DNA from: Heloderma charlesbogerti
Taxonomy: Eukaryota; Chordata; Lepidosauria; Squamata; Helodermatidae
NCBI GenBank assembly: GCA_026122225.1
Contig: JANEZZ010001513.1
Span: 2,756,001-2,820,000 of the forward strand
Direction: 5' to 3'
DNA: 64,000 nt
The position numbers and the translations under genes are program-made. A model generated the notes under the pieces. That model was not told the origin of the DNA and ran no database searches. It saw only the letters and a program-made list of their open reading frames with translations. Of this stretch, positions 22,538 through 33,314 are shown in pieces (position 1 is the first letter of the stretch; every line of letters starts with the position of its first letter).

Positions 22538-22741
22538 TGTTTATTTCATTTTTATCTTGCCCTTTCTCTAAGAGCAGCATAAATGGCTCTCCCCACATCC
22601 ATTTTATCCTCACTACAGCCCTGTGAGGTAGGTTAGGGTGGCCCAAGGTCACCCAGCAAGCTTTGTGGCTGAGTGGGGCTTTGAACCTGGTCCTCCCTGG
22701 TCCTAGTCTAGCATTCTAACTACACCACACTGGCTTCATAT
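22538..22741 (-). mobile_element. MIR-like (CORE-type) SINE, minus strand
   Basis: On the minus strand: a tRNA-like head with A-box-like TGGTGTAGTTAGAATGC and B-box-like GGTTCAAAGCC, a core with GCTGGGTGACCTTGGGCC and CTCACAGGGCTGTAGTGAGG, then an L2-like tail ATAAAAATGAAATAAA. The head-core-tail order is that of MIR-type SINEs mobilised by L2. Confidence 0.8.
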
Positions 22742-22968
22742 ACATAATGGATAAGATGTCTGGTATATATTAGAAGCCAAGAGCTAGCATGATAATATGT
22801 CCAAATTATTAATGCATTGGAAGTTGGAACAGCCTCCCAAAAGAGGTCCACTTGACCCCTTCACTATTTGCTGTTAGACAGGAGTTGAAGATGGTTTGAT
22901 TTCAGTGAGCTTTAGAAGATTATCATTCTTAAACTGCAATATGCATTTGTTGCCTTTTTACCCTTGTA

Positions 22969-23054
22969 GCACAATCCTATACATATTTACTCAGAAATAA
23001 GTCCCACTGAATTCAGTGGGGCTTACTCCCAGGTATGTGGATAGAGGATTACAG
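22969..23054. mobile_element. short palindromic element (family E)
   Basis: CACAATCCTATACATATTTA, CTCAGAAATAAGTCCCACTG, then GCTTACTCCCAGGTATG and GAGGATTACAG: outer and inner parts are mutually inverted. Confidence 0.8.
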
Positions 23055-23155
23055 CCAGGCAGAAAAATCTTAACTTGGCCCGATGGGGAGATTCACCACA
23101 GAGCCAGTACAGCATTCCCAGACCTTCTGGAACACAAGTAGCCAAGGTGGGATAC

Positions 23156-23180
23156 GTGTGTGTGTGTGTGTGTGTGTGTT
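23156..23180 (+). repeat. (GT)n microsatellite
   Basis: About twelve uninterrupted GT units. Confidence 0.95.
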
Positions 23181-23494
23181 CATCTGGCAGTTCTTGGTCC
23201 TTTTAATTTCCCTTCCCATTTTACTCATGGGGCATCACTGGGGAACAGAGGATCCAAAGCCACTCCTGCCCTATCCCAGAATGCCCTGTTTTGGAGCCTA
23301 CCACTAGTTATCATTGGTGGTTACACCCTTGGAGCTATCCACAGATGTGTCTGGGGACTCGGGCAGGTGGAGCTCCGCCGTCACTGGAGTTCCTCTCCTC
23401 AGGTGAAGAGGGCCCTCATCCTAACCCCCTCTAGCCAATGGATTGGGGGGGGGGAGTTGTTAAGATAGAACTTTTTAAAGACAGCAGTTGGTTT

Positions 23495-23600
23495 CATTGA
23501 TTTATTTATTTTGTTTTTATCATTGTATTTTGCTTTTTTGTTGATTGCAAACCATATTGAAGATTTGTTAGGCACAGAAAATAACAAATAAATAGTGGAA
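23495..23600 (+). mobile_element. LINE 3' end, probably L2-like
   Basis: TTGATTGCAAACCATATTGAAG followed by AACAAATAAATAG resembles the last part of an L2-type 3' UTR; short and diverged. Confidence 0.5.
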
Positions 23601-24424
23601 TAATATGGCATACCTTAAAATGTAAATACATCTATAATATATAATCAGAAATGTTTGAACACTGACTCCTAACCAGGACAATGCTTGGCTACCAATTTAA
23701 ATACAGATTTAACCCTAGTATAATTTTTTGAAACCTCTAATATAATTAGACAAGGAGAATTTAAACATACAACTAGAGAGCAGGGAAGACTTTGTAAATA
23801 TGATTTTAAAGACGGACAAGGAAAACCAATATTGTAATTGGGTTTAGCATTTAGCTAGTTGGGAGCCCTGGAGCCTCATGAGAAAATTGCTGATTATTGA
23901 TAAAACTGAGAAGATTCACTGCAATTTAAGGGGCTGGTGAAATTTCTTTAAAATGCTTCATCTTCATTATTTGGGAGGGTAAAAGTACCCCAAATGAAAC
24001 CTGTTTTTTTGTTTTAAGTACATTTTAGAAGGCTATTTCAATTTAATTAATAAAACAAATCATAGGTTAATTGCCTCACACTTTAATGTTAGAGTATTAT
24101 GCATGCAGGCATATTTTACTTATATCTCAACTGTTTGATGTACACAATCAATTCAAAAAGGGATAATGAAGAAATGTTACACCCTGTGCAGAATAGTAAT
24201 TAGGGACTCTAGTGTGGCTTTTTCTATTAGTTGTGCAGTTCTGTAAACATGTTTAACATAATGCCGAGAAAAGTATTTGTCAAATTTCCATTACTTTCTG
24301 ATCTCTGTCTTATTCTCTTGTTTTTTAAAACAACAACACACAACTCTAAACATTGCAGGGCATTAATCTTTTGAGCCTCAAAAACAGATGCTAGGCATTT
24401 CTGACTACATCCTGTTACTATAAA
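23601..24424. other. AT-rich, no recognised feature
   Basis: About 820 AT-rich bases with no element ends. Confidence 0.4.
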
Positions 24425-25123
24425 TAGGGATGTCAGAGAATTCTGCCACGGATCTCGGTGAGGCCGAATGCCAGTGCATTCGGCCCCCCGAAATCCATCG
24501 TGGAACGGCCTGCCACCCCCCCCGCGGATCCCCCCTGGGACGAGACTTACCTGGGGCGGATGTTCTGGATGGCAGCGGCTCCAGTGGCAGCTTCGGTGGC
24601 GGCGGCGACGCTGGTCTTCCGACCGGCTGCCGCTGCCGCGATTTGCAGTCTTGTCTTTTTTTTTTTTTTTTACATAGTAGTGATAGGCTACGTAAAGACT
24701 TACGTAGCCTATCACAGCTGGGTTAAAAAAATAAACGCATACACAAATGGCAGTGGCTACGGCCGCCGCCATTTGCGTTCCCCTTTCATTTCTTCATCTT
24801 AGTCTACGTAAATATTGACGTAGACTAAGACGGCAAAAAAGAAGGAATGCAAATGGCGGCGGCCTTAACCGCCACCATTTGCGTACCCGTTTGTTTTTTT
24901 ACCCAGAGCCCTCCATGGCTGGAAATCCGGCTGCGGATGGCCCTGGCCTGGGCCTAGCCGGCTGCTCTGCGGAGCCACTATGGAGCACAGCCGGCCGTCG
25001 AGGATTCCGGGGGGGAGGACCGGATCGCCTCCCCCCATCAAGGATTCCGGGGGGATGGATGGAACACCTCCCCCCCCCCATGAACAGAATCCGTGAAAAG
25101 GTAAGTGACTTTCGTACATCCTA
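24425..25123. mobile_element. multi-hairpin hAT-type element (family H), copy 1, about 699 bp
   Basis: Left end TAGGGATGTCAGAGAATTC and right end CTTTCGTACATCCTA are short inverted termini. It aligns end to end with 43429-44027 (shared CGCCACGGATTCC-like start, CGAATTC/CATTCGGCC blocks, GATAGGCTACGTA hairpins, CAAATGGCGGC words, GGCTCTGCGGAG, GGTAAGTG end). Inside are a perfect hairpin with 16-bp arms and a 4-base loop (24680-24715), a second of 12-bp arms (24799-24830), and a pair of facing GCCGCCGCCATTTGCG words (about 24760 and 24848) enclosing the second. Much more GC-rich than its flanks. No transposase frame; no clean 8-bp duplication here, though the sister copy has one. Confidence 0.75.
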
Positions 25124-25225
25124 AAGCGGTTCAATGACACCTGAGGAAAGCTTGGACCTCCATATTATGAGATGGCGTTTTTACTCCATAAAACCGTAAG
25201 CCCTTTGAGTCCTATCTAGCTTAAG

Positions 25226-25320
25226 GCACAATCCTATGCATGTTTAGACAGAAAAAAGTCCTGCAACTCCCAGCATTACGCCTAATGTCTAAACATGCAT
25301 AGGATTACGCCCTTAGAGAT
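25226..25320. mobile_element. palindromic MITE (61310-type), TA-flanked
   Basis: Arms AATCCTATGCATGTTTAGAC and GTCTAAACATGCATAGGATT are perfect reverse complements, around CAACTCCCAGCATTACG. The element is flanked by TA on both sides (CTTA before AGGCAC, and TTAG after GCCC), compatible with a TA target duplication. Same family as 61310-61438. Confidence 0.8.
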
Positions 25321-25463
25321 AGTCTCCTTTTTAAAAGTCTCTTGGTCAGAGTTGGCTCCAAGTATGAGGGGGTCATTGGCACAGTGCCATCCAGTATCCC
25401 CTTGTGATGCCAGCTTGCCCTCTTCTATGTCACCCCTCCATCTATGTGGGTGAGCACTGGCAG

Positions 25464-25810
25464 TAGGGATGCCAGAGAAATCCACAACAGAACCAAATGT
25501 GTTTGGAGTTTTATGAGTTGGACCCCATGGTTTCCACAGTGGACCGGCTTTTCCCCACTGAGCAGATTCTGCGGGACTTGCGGACCATTTTTTAAAAAAC
25601 TTTCCGGAACGTTACACAAATTTTGTTGTAAGAACATATACAACAACAACAAGAAAAGGCCAAAAATGCACATTTCCCCCATAGGCTAATGCATGAAAAT
25701 GTGCATTTGGGGGGAATTTGCGCATTTTTGCATGTGCAAGGCGGATGACAGAACAAAAGGTGCCTGACAATCCACAAAATGCAGGCGGAATGGATTTTAC
25801 ACCATCCCTG
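25464..25810. mobile_element. hAT-type non-autonomous element, 347 bp
   Basis: Left end TAGGGATGCCAGAGAAATCC and right end GGATTTTACACCATCCCTG are inverted. Flanking 8-mers ACTGGCAG (25456-25463) and CCTGGCGG (25811-25818) agree at 6 of 8. The centre has facing AAAATGCACATTTCCCCC and GAAAATGTGCATTTGGGGG words. Related to family H at the left terminus but different inside. Confidence 0.75.
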
Positions 25811-25818
25811 CCTGGCGG

Positions 25819-26557
25819 GCTTACCTGACAGTAGTAACAGTGGTAGTCAGCAGCTCTCAATAAGTGCTGAGCAGCTGGGACCCACCATTTTAATTCTCCC
25901 CAGTGTAGCATCACACTGGGGTACTGTGGGAAAGTCATAGGGTGGCTCCCAGACCGAGTTGCCTGGCACTGAGTGGAGCTCTCAGATGTTTTTTTTAAAA
26001 GGGGAGGTGTCAGTGATGGGTCCTGCCAGGGTGCTGCGTGCTGATGTCTGTAAAGTGAGTGGAGCACAGTTAAAGGGCACTTCACACATTACACTAGGTG
26101 GACACCTAAGACATTTGAGTGTGAATTTAAAAATGCAGACCCTGAGTGCAACAAACCTGTATTTGGACACCCGAATGTCAAAAAGTTACAGCCCTTAGGG
26201 AGCCTGGACTGGCTGCAGCTTCCTGTTGGGCTGATACACTCTGTGGCAAACCCAGGTTAGCCTCTGCATAATGTGTGAAATGATCCTTAATGAAATAAGG
26301 AATATGCCTATTGATGACACTTTATAAATGGATGAGTAAGTGTGAAGCTACTCTAAGAGTTCACATCTGGTGCAACTAGTAGAAAAGGGAGAAAGACTGT
26401 GCATTGTCCTTCTTTCCATGGAGCACCTCCTAGCAGAGGTGCCTGCATAGCATATCCAGTCTCCACAAAGCTGCTAAGTCAAAGAGATATATGCTGTAAG
26501 ATGAGAGTACCACTCACATCAGACCCTTGCCTTTCAAATACAGGTTTCTTATTGATG
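25819..26557. other. no recognised feature
   Basis: About 740 bases up to the BovB target site. No supported element. Confidence 0.4.
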
Positions 26558-26573
26558 TACTTCCATTTGTTGT

Positions 26574-29500
26574 TCAGTCGTTCAGTCGTGTCCGACTCTT
26601 CGTGACCCCATGGACCATAGCACGCCAGGCCTTCCTGTCCTGCGCTCTTTCCCGGAGCGTGCTCAAGTTCATATTCATTGCATCCGTGATGCTATCTAGC
26701 CATCTCATCCTCTGCCGTCCCCTTCTCCTTTTGCCTTCAGTCTTTCCCAGCATCAGGGTCTTTTCCAGGGAGTTTTCTCTTCGCATTAGGTGGCCAAAAT
26801 ATTGGAGCTTCAGCTTCATTATCTGTCCTTCCAATGAGCAGTCAGGGTTGATTTCCTTTAGGATGGACTGATTTGACCTCCTTGCAGTCCAGGGGACTCG
26901 TAAGAGTCTTCTCCAGCACCACAGTTCGAAAGCATCAATTCTTCGGCGCTCAGCCTTCCTTATAGTCCAGCTCTCACAGCCATACATTACTACTGGGAAA
27001 ACCATAGCTTTGATTAGACGGACCTTTGTCGGCAAGGTGATGTCTCTGCTTCTTACTATGCTGTCTAGGTTGGCCATAGCTTTCCTCCCAAGGAGCAAGC
27101 GTCTTTTAATTTCATGGCTACAGTCACCATCTGCGGTGATCTTGGAGCCCAAGAAAGTAAAATCTGTCACTGCTTCCATTTCTTTCCCTTCTATATGCCA
27201 GGAAGTGATGGGGCCAGATGCCATGATCTTCGTTTTTTTAATGTTGAGTTTCAAACCAGCTTTTGCACTCTCCACTTTCACCCTCAACAAGAGGCTCTTG
27301 AGATCCTCTTCGCTTTCTGCCATTAGGGTGGTATCGTCTGCATATCGGAGGTTGTTGATAATTCTCCCAGCAATCTTAATTCCGACCTCTGATTCATCCA
27401 ACCCGGCATTTCTCATGATGTACTCTGCATATAAGTTAAATAAGCAGGGTGACAATATGCAGCCTTGTCGTACTCCTTTCCCAATTTTGAACCAATCGGT
27501 TGTTTCATGTCTGGTTCTTAGTGTTGCTTCTTGACCCTCGTACAGGTTTCTCAGGAGACAGGTAAGGTGGTCTGGTACTCCCATCTCTTTAAGAATTTGC
27601 CACAGTTTGTTGTGATCCACACAATCAAAGGCTTTAGCATAGTCAATGAAGCAGAAATAGATGTTTTTCTGGAATTATCTTGCTTTCTCCATGATCCAGC
27701 GAATGTTGGCGATTTGATCTCTAGTTCCTCTGCCTCTTCGAAACCCAGCTTGTACTTCTGGTAGTTCTCGGTTCGCATACTGCTGAAGCCTAGCTTGTAG
27801 GATTTTGAGCATCACCTTGCTGGCATGTGAAATGAGCGCAATTGTGCGGTAGTTTGAACACTCTTTGACGTTGCCCTTCTTTGGAATTGGAATGTAAACT
27901 GACCTTTTCCAGTCTTGTGGCCACTGTTGAGTGTTCCAGATTTGTTGGCATATTGAATGCAGCACTTTAACAGCATCATCTTTTAGGATTTTAAATAGCT
28001 CGGCTGGAATACTGTCATCTCCACTAGCTTTGTTGTTACTAATGCTTCCTAAGGCCCACTTGACTTCACTCTCGAGGATGTCCGGCTCAAGTTCAGTGAC
28101 CGCGCTATCATGGCTATCAGGGACATTCAGATCTTTCCTGTATAGTTCTTCTGTGTATTCTTGCCACCTCTTCTTAATCTCATCTGCTTCTGTTAGCTCC
28201 CTGCCTTCTTTGTCCTTTATCATGCCCGTCTTTGCACAAAACCTTCCCTTGAGATCTCCAATTTTCTTGAAGAGATCTCTAGTCTTTCCCATTCTGTTGT
28301 TTTCCTCGATTTCTTTGCATTGTTCATTTAAGAAGGCCTTCTTGTCTCTCCTTGCTATTCTCTGGAACTCTGCATTCAGTTGGGTATATCTTCCCCTTTC
28401 TCCCTTGCTTTTCGCTTCCCTTCTTTCTTCAGCTACTTGTAAAGCCTCATCAGACAGCCACTTGGCTTTCTTGCATTTCTTTTTCTTTGGGATGGATTGA
28501 GTTGCTGCCTCCTGAACAATGTTACGGACCTCCGTCCATAGTTTCTCAGGCACTCTGTCTATCAGGTCTAATCCCTGAAATCTATTCCTCACCTCCACTG
28601 TATATTCATCAGGGATATGGTTTAGGTCATACCTGAACGGTTTAGTGGTTTTCCCGACGTTCTTCAATTTAAGCCGAAATTTTGCAAGAAGCAGCTCATG
28701 ATCTGAGCCACAATCAGCTCCAGGTCTTGTTTTTACTGACTGTATGGAGCTTCTCCATCTTTGGCTGCAAAGGACATAATCAATCTGATTTCGATATTGA
28801 CCATCTGGTGACGTCCATATGTAGAGTCGCCTCTTGTGCTGTTGGAAAAGAGTGTTTGCTATGATCAGCATGTTCTCTTGGCAAAACTCTATTAGCTTTT
28901 GTCCTGCTTCATTTTGTACACCAAGGCCATGCCTGCCTGTTATCCCAGTGATTTCTTGACTTCCTACTTTAGCATTCCAATCCCCTATGATGAAGAGGAC
29001 ATCTTTTTTTGGTGTTAGTTCTAGAAGGTGTTGTAGGTCTTCATAGAACCGATCAACCTCAGCTTCTTCGGCCTCAGTGGTTGGGGCATAGACTTGAATT
29101 ACTGTTATGTTGAATGGTTTGCCTTGGATTCGTACTGAGATCATTCTATCATTTTTAAGATTGTACCCCAGTACTGCTTTTCCCACCCTTTTGTTGACTA
29201 TGAGTGCTACTCCATTTCTTCTAAGGGATTCTTGCCCACAATAGTAGATATGATGGTCACCTGAATTAAATTCGCCCATGCCTGTCCATTTTAGTTCGCT
29301 GATTCCCAAGATGTCGATGTTCAATCTTGCCATCTCATGTTTGACCACCTCCAGCTTACCTTGATTCATTGATCTGACATTCCAGGTTCCTAAACAATAT
29401 TGTTCTTTACAGCATCGGATTTTCTTTTCACCACCAGACACATCCACAGCTGAGTGTCCTTTCGGCTTTGGCCCAGCCGCTTCACTCTTTCTGGCGCTAC

Positions 29501-29717
29501 TTGGAAATACCCTCTGCTCTTCCCCAGTAGCATATTGGACACCTTCCGACCTGAGGGGCTCATCTTCCGGCGTCATCTCTTTTAGCCTTGTGATACGTTC
29601 CATGGGGTTTTCTTGGCAAGAATACTGGAGTGGGTTGCCATTTCCTTCTCCAGTGGACCACATTTTGTCAGGACTCTCTGCCATGACCTGTCCGTCTTGG
29701 GTGGCCCTGCACGGCAT
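26574..29717 (-). pseudogene. BovB endonuclease-reverse transcriptase, one internal stop
   Basis: The protein nicks target DNA and copies the element RNA at the nick. From ATG at 29717 the frame runs 1048 codons to the stop at 26574-26576, broken only by TAA at 27675-27677 (codon 681). N-terminal apurinic-type endonuclease (about residues 105-350): LGTWNVRSMN (109-118), ISELKWTGMG (139-148), IGDWNAKVG (244-252), GSDHELLLAKF (337-347). RT (about 560-850): NYRTIALI, QAGFRRGRGTRDQI just before the stop, FIDYAKAFDCVDH just after it, RQGCILSPCLFNLY (750-763), and RYADDTTLM (792-800) with the catalytic Asp pair. C-terminal region: LWCWRRLLRVPWTARRSNQS and WLDSITDAMNMN. Catalytic residues of both domains are retained, but the stop would remove most of the RT. 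Confidence 0.95.
27675..27677 (-). other. single nonsense codon in the BovB frame
   Basis: Reads TAA on the minus strand between KAR and FQKNIYFCFIDYAKAF. The sequence on both sides stays in the same frame with no indel, so it is a point change. Confidence 0.9.
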
Positions 29718-30027
29718 AGCTTATGGCTTCACTGAGTTACGCAAGCCCCTTCGCCACAACAAGGCAGTGATCCATGAAGGGATCCATTCATGGATCATGA
29801 ATACTTCCATTATTGAAGAGTAAACCACTTTCTAAAGCATGGGGGGAAAGCTTACACTTTAGAGGAGAACATAAAAAATTCTTTAGCAAGTGAGGGATTC
29901 GCTGATACATTTTGGGGTGTGTACTTTACAAAGAACAGGCCACTACACCAAGAGGAAGGGGGATAGACACTTACTGTACATAATAATGCTATTATCTAAT
30001 ATACTTAATATTAATAGACAGCTCTCA

Positions 30028-30150
30028 GTTCAATATTTATTTATTTATTAGATTTAAATCCCATTTTTGACTAGAGTCCTCGAAGTGGCTTAGAACATCT
30101 ATAAAACACAACAGATACACCAAGAACCGCACACGCAAAAAACAAAACTG
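30028..30150 (-). mobile_element. L2-clade LINE 3' end, minus strand
   Basis: TATTTATTTATTTATTAG followed by CGAAGTGGCTTAGAACATC, which on the minus strand is an L2-like UTR end with AAATA tail. UTR only. Confidence 0.65.
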
Positions 30151-30180
30151 GCCAAAGCAAAAACAAAACTGGCCAAAGCA
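30139..30180 (+). repeat. 21-bp tandem duplication
   Basis: AACAAAACTGGCCAAAGCAA-type unit present twice just before the LTR target site. Confidence 0.8.
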
Positions 30181-30187
30181 ATGAGCC

Positions 30188-30716
30188 TGTCAGGGTGGAC
30201 ACTGAGCCCATAGAATCCCAGAGTAGTTCTGATTCGGAGGAAGAACAGTCGCTCCTGGGAGAGGAGCGCGCCCCTTTTTCCCAGGGCCTGCAGCTGACAG
30301 AGATTCCTCCCACCAACATTCCTAGATTAGAAAGCAGTCCAGGGAGTGACCCAGCACCGATAGCAGACTGGTTGGATGCGCGGTGCAGACGCAGAGAGCG
30401 GCGCCAAATGGAGAGCGCGGAAAGGAGGCGTAGCGCCCAGTTGGCGCTCAAAGAACGGTTGCGCCCAGAGGATCCAAGAGAAAAGGGGAGGGATTCTCCC
30501 TAGTCCTTATATTCAGGGGTCTGCCAGTAATTGCCTTTCAAACAGGGACCAACTGTTCCAATTTAGGGCATAGGGATGCTGCTGCTCAGATCTAGTTGCT
30601 ACCTGTAGAGTTGTAAGTTGTAAAAGAAGAATAAAGCTTTGAAAATAATCCCTTTGTCTGCATCTGGACTTGGCTACTGGATTAGACTGAGAGAGCCCTC
30701 CAAGGAGCCCTTGACA
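30188..30716 (+). mobile_element. solo LTR, copy 2 (529 bp)
   Basis: Same family and same length as copy 1. Ends TGTCA/TGACA, perfect 5-bp duplication GAGCC (30183-30187 and 30717-30721), polyadenylation signal AATAAA at 30630-30635. No internal region adjoins. Its embedded frame is open. Confidence 0.92.
30195..30503 (+). CDS. 102-codon open frame inside LTR copy 2
   Basis: Same frame and same 309-base length as in LTR copy 1, ending TAG at 30501-30503. Acidic start (SQSSSDSEEEQSLLGEE), Pro-rich middle (IPPTNIPRLESSPGS), Arg-rich end (RCRRRERRQMESAERRR, RLRPEDPREKGRDSP). The middle differs clearly from copy 1 (for example PAPIADWLDAR against ERAWEEDLLDMR) with no shift of frame. Function unknown; no ATG near the start of the frame. 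Confidence 0.4.
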   Translation: MDTEPIESQSSSDSEEEQSLLGEERAPFSQGLQLTEIPPTNIPRLESSPGSDPAPIADWLDARCRRRERRQMESAERRRSAQLALKERLRPEDPREKGRDSP

Positions 30717-30799
30717 GAGCCCCACCAGAACAGGAGCAAACATCTACAGTCCGTTCCTGCAGGACAGTTGGTGACAGTTGGCCTTGTGGAGGGGAGGGG

Positions 30800-31080
30800 A
30801 CCAAGGCCTGCCCTACAATTAGGCAGAGTGAGTCAGTTGCCTCAGGCAGCAGATGTGGTGAGGCAGCAGGAAGGTGTTGGAGGAGAGAGCTGAGTCCCTG
30901 CAGCCTTTCCTGTTGACCCCCTAAGCTAATCTGCCCCCTTCAGCCGTGGTGCAGGTCGCTGTTCCATTGCCAGTGTTGAATAAAGATTCAAATGCCAGTC
31001 CAGTCAGCTTTTGTACATGGAATGGGAGGGCACCATCTTGTTCTTTTCCTCAGACAGCAAAATGGCTTGGACTGGCCATG
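30800..31080 (+). mobile_element. hAT-type element of family C, shorter copy
   Basis: AATTAGGCAGAGTGAGTCAG TTGCCTCAGGCAGCA and CACCATCTTGTTC match the two ends of the 8380-9002 element, and AAAGATTCAAATGCCAGTCC matches its inner right part. It lacks the roughly 270-bp middle block. Ends are worn and no duplication is visible. Confidence 0.55.
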
Positions 31081-31674
31081 GAAGGAACAGCCCATCTAGA
31101 GTGGGCCCTGACATGGTCTCTGCCTGTGTCCCCTTCCCTTGATCTTTTCTTCCTTCCCACAGGGCAGTTGGTGTTAGTATGAGGCAACTGAGAACCTCAG
31201 CTGCTCCCAGCCAGACCCCAAAGCATGCTTACTTTAAAGATGTAGCTAGCTAGCAGCTGCATCTTTTTTCCTTTTCTACACTAGAGTAAGTGTGGGGCTG
31301 CCAATCTGGATGAGGACCCTAGTATTGGGAGCTTTTAACCCTTTCCCCTCATTATGGGCCAAACTAGATCATCCCCCACCCACATCTGCAGTATCTACTG
31401 CCAAATAGTGATCCAGTTGCTTTAATCTTAGCTTCGTGCCAATGTTTGCCTTTTATATGGCAGTAGTAATATCAGTCTTGGAAATGCTGCTTTGACACTT
31501 TGCCTTTGTGTGAATGGTCTGTGTTAGAGGTCCTGTGCCATTGTTCCTTATGCTGCACCAAAGGAATATGTAGCATCACAGAAGGGTTGCAAAGGAAATA
31601 TATAGGTATTAAATGTTGTGTTTCTATCCCTAGCGTAAAAAGGACAAATCATAGAAAAATAGTTATGCCAGCAC
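31081..31674. other. no recognised feature
   Basis: About 590 bases without a supported element. Confidence 0.4.
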
Positions 31675-31765
31675 GATGTAGAAAGGAAACCTGTGGTACC
31701 TTATAGGCTAGCCATTCATTATGGCATAAACTTTCATAGGCTAGAGAACAAATATCACCTGGTAC
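31675..31765 (+). repeat. dispersed repeat of unknown class (family I)
   Basis: Contains ACCTGTGGTACCTTATAGGC and TTATGGCATAAACTTTCATA. A more decayed relative at 33735-33810 has GGCAGCACCTTAAAGAAC and CTTCCTCAGATGCAC in the matching order. I do not know the parent element. Confidence 0.5.
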
Positions 31766-31788
31766 ATGCGAAGCACACATTGTAAATA

Positions 31789-31871
31789 GCAATCCTATAC
31801 TGTCTACTCAGAAGTAAGGCCCATTGAGTTTAATAGGCTTTACTCCCAGTTAACTGTGTATAGGATTTCAG
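31789..31871. mobile_element. short palindromic element (family E), first of two
   Basis: GCAATCCTATACTGTCTACT, CAGAAGTAAGGCCCATTGAG, then CTTTACTCCCAGTTAACTG and TATAGGATTTC. Confidence 0.78.
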
Positions 31872-31874
31872 TCT

Positions 31875-31958
31875 GCAATCCAAAACACACTTACCTAGAA
31901 GTAAGTCCCATTGAACTCAATGGAGCTTATTTCTGAGTAGACATGTAGAGGATTGCAC
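31875..31958. mobile_element. short palindromic element (family E), second of two
   Basis: Starts three bases after the previous unit: GCAATCCAAAACACACTTAC ... CCATTGAACTCAATGG ... CTGAGTAGACATG ... GGATTGC. The pair could be a tandem duplication or two insertions. Confidence 0.78.
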
Positions 31959-32391
31959 TGTTATTTCGTTTTGTGCATGAATTTGGATTTTTCTTAATAA
32001 TTCCTTTACTAATCTTCATGTGATTCATATTCCATATATGTGCATGTTCTTAATTTTTCATATTATTTTTTGAGAGGGATATGTGTTCTTATTAAATGTG
32101 GGCTACTAATACATACAGTATATTATAATATATTTCAGTGGATACAAATATTTATGTCCATATTCCAATGTTTCCAACAATTTTCTTAATACTAAAAATG
32201 ATTTTTGTATTTCTGTTGTTACTCACTACCAGAACTAAATTTCAAGTAGATTCTTGAGTTAATGCCTTCTTTCTATGTATTTACAGTCTTATATATTCTT
32301 CTATTGTACCTTTTCAAGTCTTTCAATGTGTATCTATTGTGTGTTAATAAAAATAAGACAAAAAAGGTTGGCAGTGCCTATTCATCATATA
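31959..32391. other. AT-rich, no recognised feature
   Basis: About 430 strongly AT-rich bases leading to the BovB insertion. Confidence 0.4.
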
Positions 32392-32399
32392 TGTTTTTT

Positions 32400-33227
32400 G
32401 TTGTTGTTCAGTCGTTAAGTTTTGCCCAACTCTTCGTGACCCCATGGACCATAGCACGCCAGGCCTTCCTCTCCTCCGCTCTCTCCTGGAGTATGCTCAA
32501 GTTCATATTCATTGCATCGGTGATGCTATCTAGCCATCTCATCCTCTGCCATCCCCTTCTCCTTTTGCCTTCAGTCTTTCCCAGCATCAGGGTCTTTTCC
32601 AGGGAGTTTTCTCTTCGCATTTGGTGGCCAAAATATTTCAGCTTCAGCTTCAGTATCTGTCCTTCCAATGAGCACTCAGGGTTGATTTCCTTTAGGATGG
32701 ACTGATTTGTCCTCCTTGCAGTCCAGGGGACTCGTAAGAGTCTTCTCCAGCACCACAGTTCGAAAGCATCAATTCTTCGGTGCTCAACCTTCCTTATAGA
32801 TAGTCCAGCTCTCACAGCCGTATGTTACTACTGGGAAAACCATAGCTTTGATTAGATGGACCTTTGTCGGCAAGGTGATGTCTCTGCTTCTTACTATGCT
32901 GTCTAGGTTTGTCATAGCTTTCCTTCCAAGGAGCAAGTGTCTTTTAGTTTCATGGCTACAGTCACCATCTGTGGTGATCTTGGAGCCCAAGAAAATAAAA
33001 TCTGTCACTGCTTCCATTTCTTCCCCTTCTATATGCCAGGAAGTGATGGGGCCAGATGCCATGATCTTCGTTTTTTGAATGTTGAGTTTCAAACCCGCTT
33101 TTGCACTCTCCATTTTCACCCTCAACAAGAGGCTCTTTAGACCCTCTTTGCTTTCTGCCATTAGGGTGGTATCATCTGCATATCTGAGGTTGTTGATAAT
33201 TCTTCCAGCAATCTTAATTCTGACCTG
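32400..33227 (-). mobile_element. RTE/BovB LINE, 5'-truncated copy, minus strand
   Basis: About 830 bases matching the 3' part of the full BovB at 26568, starting just upstream of RYADDTTLMAE and ending in the same 3' signature plus a TTG/CAA tail. Relative to the other copy it carries a 4-base insertion near 32800 (CCTTATAGATAGTCCAG against CCTTATAGTCCAG) that shifts the frame; before and after it the protein remains readable (32784-33161 and 32408-32815). Flanking TGTTTTTT (32392-32399) and TGATTTTT (33228-33235) look like an imperfect target duplication inside a family E element. Confidence 0.92.
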
Positions 33228-33231
33228 TGAT

Positions 33232-33298
33232 TTTTACTCAGAAGTAAATCCCAATATATTAAATGGGGCCTACAGGTAAGTGTGCGTAAGACTGCACT
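33232..33298. mobile_element. right part of a family E element split by BovB
   Basis: TTTACTCAGAAGTAAATCCC ... GGGGCCTACAGGTAAGTGTG and AGACTGCAC match family E from its inner part onward. The missing left end resembles GCAGTGCCTATTCATCATAT at 32371-32390 on the other side of the BovB copy. Confidence 0.6.
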
Positions 33299-33314
33299 GC
33301 ACATTTGTGTATGT

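Larger units (their letters stand above)
26568..29801 (-). mobile_element. RTE/BovB LINE, near full length, minus strand
   Basis: A 3234-bp insertion bounded by a perfect 10-bp direct repeat TACTTCCATT (26558-26567 and 29802-29811). On the minus strand it has a short 5' leader (about 29801-29718), one long protein frame (29717-26574), and a 3' end GAGTCGGACACGACTGAACG ACTGAACAACAA, the BovB 3' signature with a short ACA-type tail. The length matches known BovB elements of about 3.2 kb. The low damage (one stop, no frameshift) points to a fairly recent insertion. A 5'-truncated sister is at 32400-33227. Confidence 0.95.

Noticed and set aside
24227..24772. A 181-codon minus-strand frame as a host protein
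   Set aside because: It crosses the end of a hAT-type element and its hairpins; the peptide is low-complexity and has no domain.
27931..28500. A 189-codon plus-strand frame
   Set aside because: It is the antisense shadow of the BovB endonuclease-RT frame.
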